Positions 59,595 to 64,000 of a stretch of 64,000 nucleotides of DNA are shown in pieces. The stretch covers positions 17,218,662 to 17,282,661 of the forward strand of contig OW028581.1 in the NCBI GenBank assembly GCA_932294295.1, read 5' to 3'. Positions within the stretch are counted from its first letter, which is position 1. Every line of letters begins with the position of its first letter. A model generated the notes under the pieces. It made no database searches. It had not been told where the DNA came from and saw only the letters and a program-made list of their open reading frames with translations. Position numbers and translations under genes: made by a program. The stretch comes from Alitta virens. Its lineage: Eukaryota > Annelida > Polychaeta > Phyllodocida > Nereididae.

Positions 59595-59823
59595 TAGCAT
59601 CTATATTTGGATTCATGAAATCCAAGCTGGCACTGGCAATTTTCATGTTTGTGATATTACTTATGTCTTCTGCTCAAGTTATGCTATTTTATGTGCATGT
59701 GTAATTAAATTACACTTATTGACTGTGTCAATTTTTTTTAATTATCACAATTAATATTTGTTTGTTTAGTTTTTCATACACCATTCCAATTGTATTGGTG
59801 ATGTTGATGTCTGCATTGCACTT

Positions 59824-59829
59824 AATAAA
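59824..59829 (+). terminator. HSDL1: Poly(A) signal of HSDL1-like gene
   Basis: AATAAA about 230 bp after the stop at 59594, followed by GT-rich sequence. Confidence 0.75.
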
Positions 59830-59849
59830 GCTTTATTTTATTGTGGGTG

Positions 59850-61440
59850 CAAAGCGCCTTGCATAGTGCCATATTTATTCAATATTAATATTATACTGTT
59901 TTGTTTAGGAAATCGTCTCATTTGTATTTTGTCACCAGGGCCGGTCATAGGGCAACGGAGCAAGACCGGCCCTGTTTGTCAATGTGTTATGTTGAATGAA
60001 TATTTTAATATAGTTAGCTACCTTTGAGATGTACAATAATGTTCTAGAAGTAGATAGAGATCATAAATGTTCAAGCCTTGGACTTGCTATGCTCAGGGAG
60101 CTTCAGCATGTGAACCTAAAGGTATCACAATTGATATTGAGATGTGATATCATTTAATGTATGTGTTACTAATGTACTTGTCCAGTTCTACTATAACAGC
60201 AAGCATCTTTCAGATGAGTGTATGAAGTATTATTGTCATAAATTGAATTTGTGTACTGACAAAGATCGAGGAAATTTATTCTGAGCCACAGGGCCCTTCC
60301 CTTCAGTGAGTCACAATATATTGCCATTGAAAAAGTTTTATATTGATGGAGATATCTGTTTCATGGCATGTTTTGACTTGTTACTTGCTTAGCCACAGAA
60401 CCCATCACTGTCTCATTCTGTCCAAACTTAGTGTTGATAAATTGTCATTGAGTGGCAATGAGTGCATTAAACATATTGTTAAATGATCTCATGGAATATG
60501 TTGCAAGTGCAATCTGCAAGCTCATAAATTATAATGCCTTTCAAACTGTCCTGTAAAATTTGGAAATTAAACTACTGTAATTGTGGTGAATGATGCAGCA
60601 AATATAATTCGAGTGAATAAAATGTTTGAGTCTTCTTTTTCCATCTTGTGGTATTTTACAGGGCAATACAGGCAGTGCAGTCCTAATTTTATACCCCATC
60701 TTTCGGTGAAGTAGTTGTCATTCAGCCAGAGAAATATCTTTTTCTCAACTGCTGAATTAGTTTCAGTTAAATTGGAGGGATATCTCACTTCCACTGGGAG
60801 TTGAACATCCACCTCCAGTACCCCACAAAGTTTCTGGTCCATGTTGACTGAATTTATTGATAATTTTATTGTTGTTTAGATAAATCGGGGCAGTAGCCTG
60901 AGCAAACTTCTAGGGGGGAGGGGCCGTTCAGTCGAAAGTTATGCTTTGGACCTTCTGCCAGCTGATGTTCACTTCAATAACCATATATTTAGCAAAATTC
61001 TACGGGGGGGGGGGGGGGAGGGATTTTCAGACTACGACCCTATTAATTGTTTGACTCTTGCAGTAGGAAACTACCTAGAGAAATATATTTTTTCTCCAAA
61101 TGCTAAATTATGAACAGTCCTAGCTTCAAATCGCGCTGGAGGCAAGATATCTCATTTGAACTAAAACTAATTGAGAACTTTTAAAAAAGGATATATCTCT
61201 AGCTGCAGTATTTCTGTAAAATTATCTGATATTTGTTAATCAGCATTAAAACAAATGAAGCTGCAGAGGTCTGGATTTAGTGGACTGATCTTTGTGACCT
61301 CAAGCTATACTCAGATATAACGAGCATGAACAATGATAAGTCGGATGGTCAGTTATATATTAGCTTGCTTGGTCACATGCATCAGTTGTTATGGGGTACT
61401 TACTGCATGCATCTATAGCCTGGTACATGTTCAGGGTTTC
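59850..61440. other. Intergenic, no gene seen; small hairpins and G-runs
   Basis: 59938-59979 has an inverted pair (AGGGCCGGTC and GACCGGCCCT). G-runs occur at 60912-60922 and 61005-61020, each following a similar phrase (AAACTTCTAGGGGGG, AAATTCTACGGGGGG). The minus-strand frame 60567-60842 has no features. Confidence 0.5.
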
Positions 61441-61444
61441 CTCC

Positions 61445-61497
61445 AGGGGGGGGGGGATGATTAATCGATCGGGGAGGGGGGGGGGATATCCTCCCCC
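61445..61497. repeat. G-run repeat at the Polinton fragment boundary
   Basis: Two runs of about 10 G around ATGATTAATCGATCGGGGAG, then CCTCCCCCAC. Related to the hairpin core at 27835-27880. It lies immediately past the integrase stop, where GC content changes. Confidence 0.6.
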
Positions 61498-61505
61498 ACT
61501 TAAAT

Positions 61506-62654
61506 TCATAAAGATGATGTTGAGAATGCGTCCGGGTCAAACCTAACAGGTGTCAGTTCATTCAAATAGAAAGGTCCGTCAATTGTCTCACCACCGTAAT
61601 CCCTGAGGTAGTAGACGTCTACACCATCAGAAAATTTTCTCGCCCTCACTGTGAACACTTTACCAGTAAACTGCTCATCATACGAGCGCGAAAAGTTCTT
61701 TCGTCGGTGATACAACGCTCTGACTCTGTCTCCAATTGTGAATTTGTATACGCTGTGCTTCTTGTTCCGTGCGGAAGAAATGGCTCTCCAGAAAGCTGTA
61801 GCTAGGTCGACCGTATTTTGAGTCACATACTAAGTCTCAAATGTCTGTTCATTTCCCTCATTAACCTGTGCAGGACTGGTGCCTATGCTCGAATGAACTG
61901 TACGATTATATAAGGATACATATTCTGAAACTCTTCGATGCACCTGTAGCTGTTACTGTATTGGAAAAATTGGAACAGCCTTTTCTTCAGCGCCCTTATT
62001 TACAGCCTCGGCATAGTTGGCTTTGGTTTTGGTGTTGCTGTAAATGGACTTGACTCCACGATCGCTCATTAGCGACGTGACCCGAGCGTTGGTAAATTCG
62101 GTGCCCCTGTCACTCCTCATGAATCGAGATAGATCTCCACCTCCGGCTCTATCTGTAACAGTGTCAGCATCAGCCCCAGGCTCAGGCTCAGGTTCAGTGT
62201 CTGCTACGGTGGGCGCTCCAGTTGTCTCTCTTTTTTTTTTCTCAAATTCATCACACACATTTTCCTCCTTTGCTTTTGACAGGCTCTGCACAGCAATATC
62301 TCGAAAAGACGTGTATTGTGACCAGAATGTACGCGAAGACATCATTGGCGCGTGTGAATCTGTCACCATTCAGTACGAGTAGATCGTAGTCCCACATGTG
62401 ATTTATACCCGGTGCAATGACTCGTCGATACCTGACAGGTTTTCACGTGCCTGCTTGTGTAAGGTGATAATGTCCTGCGATTTGGCCCAATCATTGATCC
62501 TGTTCAGACTAATATTGTATCTCCCTTCACGTTTAATGACAGAGTGTAGCTTAGCAGTGCTCGTGAAACTACCAGGAGAGAGTGAACTGTAAAAATGCCT
62601 CGATAAATAGGCATCTATATCTCGGGGTAGCACCATTACGTCGGTTTGATGCAA
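61506..62654 (-). pseudogene. Polinton/Maverick integrase, decayed
   Basis: On the minus strand, 62654-62403 carries the N-terminal segment (FTSTAKLHSVIKREGRYNIS, WAKSQDIITLHKQAR). About 62400-62250 carries the start of the catalytic core (WDYDLLVL, ANDVFAYILVTIHVF) in more than one frame. 62150-61960 carries RSDRGTEFTNARVTSLMSD and KANYAEAV, the second Asp and Glu of the retroviral-type DDE triad, with slightly short spacing. About 61930-61860 has YNRTVHSSIGTSPAQV, and 61826-61506 the C-terminal SH3/chromo-like part (FTIGDRVRALYHRR, YYLRDYGGETIDGPFYLNEL). At least two frameshifts and a stop separate these blocks. A Glu/Pro/Ala/Asp-rich insert (TEPEPEPGADADTV) sits between the first and second catalytic Asp. 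Role in the family: integration of large self-synthesising elements. Inactive here. Confidence 0.85.
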
Positions 62655-62753
62655 ATCCAGGGGACCTTATTCTTCTTCTCCTTTTTCTTCTTTCGCTCTT
62701 CAGCTTCTTCTTCTTCTCCGTATGTCTCAACCTCCTCCTCCTTCTTTTTCCTT

Positions 62754-63552
62754 TTATTTGGACCTATCGCTACACCGCTCTTTGCAGATATTTTCCTCTT
62801 CCCTCTTCTTCTCTTCTTCTTCTGCCTCTCTGGAGTAATTATTCATCATGTAGTGCAATATTCGCCTCAATTTGACATTCGTGACGAGGTTTAGAGGTAC
62901 AGCACGCTCTAGCACGAGACAGTAAAACTTACGATGACCACACGGGACGGGGAACTCACTCGACTGAGTGTGAAGTAATGACCCAATGTAATTGACCGCC
63001 ACTGCTGAACCGGCGCATGAGTCAGCGCCAGTGACTGTACCCGTGTCATTGCTCATGACTGTACCTGGACCAGAGTCTGAATCAGAGTCGGAGACAGTGC
63101 TCTCTGTAGCAAGTGGGCCGTTGCGAGTGGAGTCACTAGCCGTTTGCAGGTACAATATGACCCGAGCTTTATCCTTATGCTCTTTCGAAGTCAGTCGACT
63201 CACGACCTTTCTCAATATCGACGCCTCTCTGTCGTTGTCGCTGTCGTAGAGCACTCATCGCTCAGATTCGACAACCGCTCACCGTTAGGAGATGTATTTC
63301 CATTGCTAGCGGGCCCCCCACCGCTACCAGTGTGCTTGCCTGCCGAAATCGTTGACAGTTTAAAAGGCGTAGCACTGTCTGACTGTTGCAGGGAGGGCAA
63401 CTGGCTGGCAGTAGCGGCCAGTTGCCCTGGCTCATCGTGAGACTTCTTTCTATTGCTCTCGACCAAACTTTCGTATTTGTCATGAGGTATACGTAGACCT
63501 TCTTGTTAAATTTCAGCGTCAGAATCATCTTTGACTTCGACTTCGAGCGCAT
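62754..63552 (-). pseudogene. Polinton-associated ORF, decayed
   Basis: Overlapping minus-strand frames (63552-63262, 63466-63212, 63254-62754) appear to be one broken reading frame: ILTLKFNKKVYVYL, then SNRKKSHDEPGQ, then ASILRKVVSRLTSKEHKDKA, NLVTNVKLRRILHYMMNN. The 'kA.v.L.yL' pattern followed by a C-terminal helical segment resembles an uncharacterised ORF that accompanies integrase in Polinton-like elements; this assignment is from memory of the family pattern. Low-complexity inserts (DSDSDSGPGTVMSNDTGTVT; GSGGGPASNGNTSPNG) interrupt it, and a Glu/Arg/Lys-rich tail ends it. Confidence 0.5.
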
Positions 63553-63584
63553 GTAGTGTCTTCACGTGTGGTACGCACCAGCGT

Positions 63585-63995
63585 CTAGTAGTGCGTCACG
63601 TAAACACGCTTCAACTGGCTCCTGACTGTAGCGATGATCCTAATAGTTGAGCGAAAATTGTCACCGTTCCCCAGAACTAAGCGCGACACCTTCCTGAGCA
63701 CTCTCTTGCCTCTGCTTAACTCTCGCAGCGTGCTACTAGGCATCTTCAGGTTGCCTTCCAACGTGTTCACAACGACCTCTGTGCAAAGTACTTGTTCTCT
63801 GGTAGCGCCATCCAATAAGATTCGGCTTGGTCTCGACGTCATCCTGTAATTGCTTATTAAAAGTTCTAAAAAGCTCATGCAGATAGCGACTCTCAATGCT
63901 TCTGACATTATATATTTATGTATGTACAGCACGAGAGTCTCACCCGGTAGAATAGAAGCGCTCAGACATATGTCTTCGTCACCCGAGCCTGTCAA
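63585..63995 (-). pseudogene. Polinton-associated basic ORF, partial
   Basis: A 136-codon minus-strand frame at the window edge. TREQVLCTEVVVNTLEGNLK followed by LRELSRGKRVLRKVSRL resembles the 'E...NvLkGn......L.r.k..Lr.l' pattern of a small basic protein common in Polinton-like elements. The true start is uncertain, because the frame may continue past the window. It is in the expected order upstream of the integrase. Confidence 0.45.
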
Positions 63996-64000
63996 GTTGT

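Noticed and set aside
62044..63440. Plus-strand frames (Ser/Phe-rich, up to 112 codons) over the Polinton segment
   Set aside because: Antisense to recognisable integrase blocks; composition follows from the low-complexity inserts.

Overview
The window is animal nuclear DNA. It is AT-rich, its genes are split by GT-AG introns of about 0.1-3.6 kb, and it carries Tc1/mariner, non-LTR, tRNA-SINE and Polinton-type mobile elements. Gene content (an HSDL1-type dehydrogenase, synaptobrevin-like SNAREs, KY/hillarin-type transglutaminase-fold proteins) and the repeat load point to an invertebrate metazoan, probably marine. I cannot name the species from sequence alone.

Layout. 1-8855 is a near-perfect giant inverted repeat: arms 1-3905 and 4943-8855 around a 1.04 kb spacer that is itself nested-palindromic. 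The outer end of the left arm is cut by the window edge. 8856-13600 is degenerate tandem and dispersed repeat plus an AT-rich minisatellite. 13.6-23.8 kb (+ strand) holds two related KY-type/RING loci. The first lacks its N-terminal exons in this window and has a 44-bp minisatellite and a Tc1 transposon in one intron. The second is a decayed copy. 29.3-30.6 kb and 35.75-38.44 kb hold two small paralogous VAMP/synaptobrevin-like genes (+ strand, three exons each), separated by non-LTR retrotransposon relics. 39.06-45.97 kb (- strand) is a complete 11-exon gene for a 754-residue KY-type transglutaminase-fold protein ending in a RING finger. It converges on the second VAMP gene, and their poly(A) signals lie about 25 bp apart. 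46-54.6 kb is a nest of inverted repeats. 54.7-59.6 kb (+ strand) is an HSDL1-like gene with two alternative 123-nt exons for the cofactor-binding loop. 61.5-64 kb (- strand) is a decayed Polinton/Maverick segment of higher GC.

Most notable: (i) a KY-type, probably catalytically dead transglutaminase fold fused to a C-terminal RING finger, present as one intact gene, one 5'-incomplete gene and one pseudogene; (ii) equal-length, equal-phase alternative Rossmann exons in an HSDL1 homologue that also keeps the catalytic Tyr; (iii) a 105-bp, one-mismatch copy of a KY-RING exon lying antisense in an intron of the neighbouring VAMP gene; (iv) the 8.9 kb palindrome.

All exon structures were built by hand from reading frame, splice-site consensus and comparison between paralogues in the window. 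Nothing was checked against a database.
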